The notes under the pieces: generated by a model
Told to the model about the DNA's origin: nothing
Database searches by the model: none
Seen by the model: the letters and a program-made list of their open reading frames with translations, nothing else
In this document: positions 13,681 through 64,000 of the stretch, piece after piece
Numbering within the stretch: the stretch's first letter is position 1
Layout of the letters: each line of letters starts with the position of its first letter
From: Malurus cyaneus samueli
Taxonomy: Eukaryota; Chordata; Aves; Passeriformes; Maluridae
Length of the DNA: 64,000 bases
Reading direction: 5' to 3'
Assembly: GCA_009741485.1 (NCBI GenBank)
Contig: CM019214.1
Coordinates: 3,470,508 to 3,534,507, forward strand
Program-made: the position numbers and the translations under genes

Positions 13681-13949
13681 GGGCGGTGAATTGCACTTCA
13701 ATTAATTCTCGATACAGAATGTTCCCACAACCAGGGCTGAAAGCAGTGATTCGGATTGGGAAATAACAAATAGACCAAAAAAAACCTGTACATATAAGCC
13801 GTTAAGATTAATACAAAAGAAATAATTATGGATTAACTTTGGACAGAGGCTTGATGTGTTCCATCAGGCCAGCCTGGTCTCGCCATCCAGCTCTGCAGTA
13901 ATCTCACTGGACACACAGATACGCTCAACAGGACGGCCCACTTCTTCCC
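13681..13949. other. Region upstream of the CpG island
   Basis: Transition between the repeat and the promoter island; no clear element. Confidence 0.35.
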
Positions 13950-14079
13950 ATCTTTCCCAACAGGCCTGGAAAAGCAGGGTTGGGCGGGGCTGATCCCGAG
14001 CAGCACCTCCTCAGTCCCGGGGCCTTGCCTTGCTCTCTGCATTTTCTTACCTTTCATGTTCCCGTCCCGTCCCGTCGGT

Positions 14080-14098
14080 ACTACAGTTCCCGGCGGGC
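14080..14098 (+). promoter_or_regulatory. ZNF143/THAP11 (SBS)-type motif
   Basis: ACTACAGTTCCCGGCGGGC closely resembles the promoter motif ACTACAnTTCCCAGnnnGC bound by ZNF143 (STAF) and THAP11 complexes. It sits about 160-180 bases upstream of the start codon inside the CpG island, where such motifs usually lie. The main mismatch is CGG in place of CAG. Confidence 0.55.
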
Positions 14099-14257
14099 AG
14101 CGGTGCTGACACCCGCGCCGCTTGCCCGGCGCGCTGTCCCCGCCCCATGCGCCCCTCCCGCGCGGGGCCGGGGCCGGCGGCGGCAGTGGGGCCGGGCCGG
14201 CGGGAGGAGTGAGGTCGGCCGGCAGACAGTGGGGTCGGGCGGCGTGGAGCGGGAGCG

Positions 14258-64000
<49,743 letters not shown>

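Overview
The window is vertebrate, almost certainly bird, nuclear DNA: AT-rich, with large introns, GT-AG splice sites and CR1 LINE fragments, two of them keeping the simple 3' tail seen in birds and reptiles (ATTCTATGAT or a decayed form). One host protein gene can be supported: HSD17B4 (peroxisomal multifunctional enzyme type 2, D-bifunctional protein), plus strand. It runs from a CpG-island promoter and exon 1 near 14.0-14.3 kb to at least exon 20 at 63,007; the 3' part (end of the hydratase domain, SCP2-like domain, peroxisomal targeting signal) lies beyond the window. HSD17B4 is Z-linked in chicken and zebra finch, so this is probably a Z contig, or less likely a W one.

Layout. 1-6,775: a large imperfect inverted repeat (arms about 91-2,727 and 4,100-6,775, spacer about 1.4 kb). 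6,776-13,900: intergenic DNA with a 2.5 kb minus-strand CR1 fragment and an LTR-like remnant. 13,950-14,500: CpG island with GC boxes and a ZNF143/THAP11-type motif. 14,258-30,753: exons 1-11, the NAD-dependent (3R)-hydroxyacyl-CoA dehydrogenase (SDR) half. 37,458-63,007: exons 12-20, the linker and the hot-dog-fold (R)-specific enoyl-CoA hydratase 2 half. Further CR1 pieces lie in introns 2, 11 (two) and 17, and an LTR-like remnant in intron 18.

The most notable structure is at 37.5-48.9 kb. A block of about 3.9 kb carrying most of exon 12 and all of exons 13-15 is repeated after a 25-N gap. The second copy is about 5% shorter through scattered one-base deletions, and an inverted copy of a segment 6 kb downstream sits against the gap. 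The best reading is an assembly error, with unpolished long-read sequence filling a gap and a misplaced contig, rather than a biological duplication. It would also account for a one-base frameshift in exon 16. Exon 1 has frame problems too. I see no novel biological system; the value lies in the gene model, the mobile-element remnants and the diagnosis of suspect assembly.
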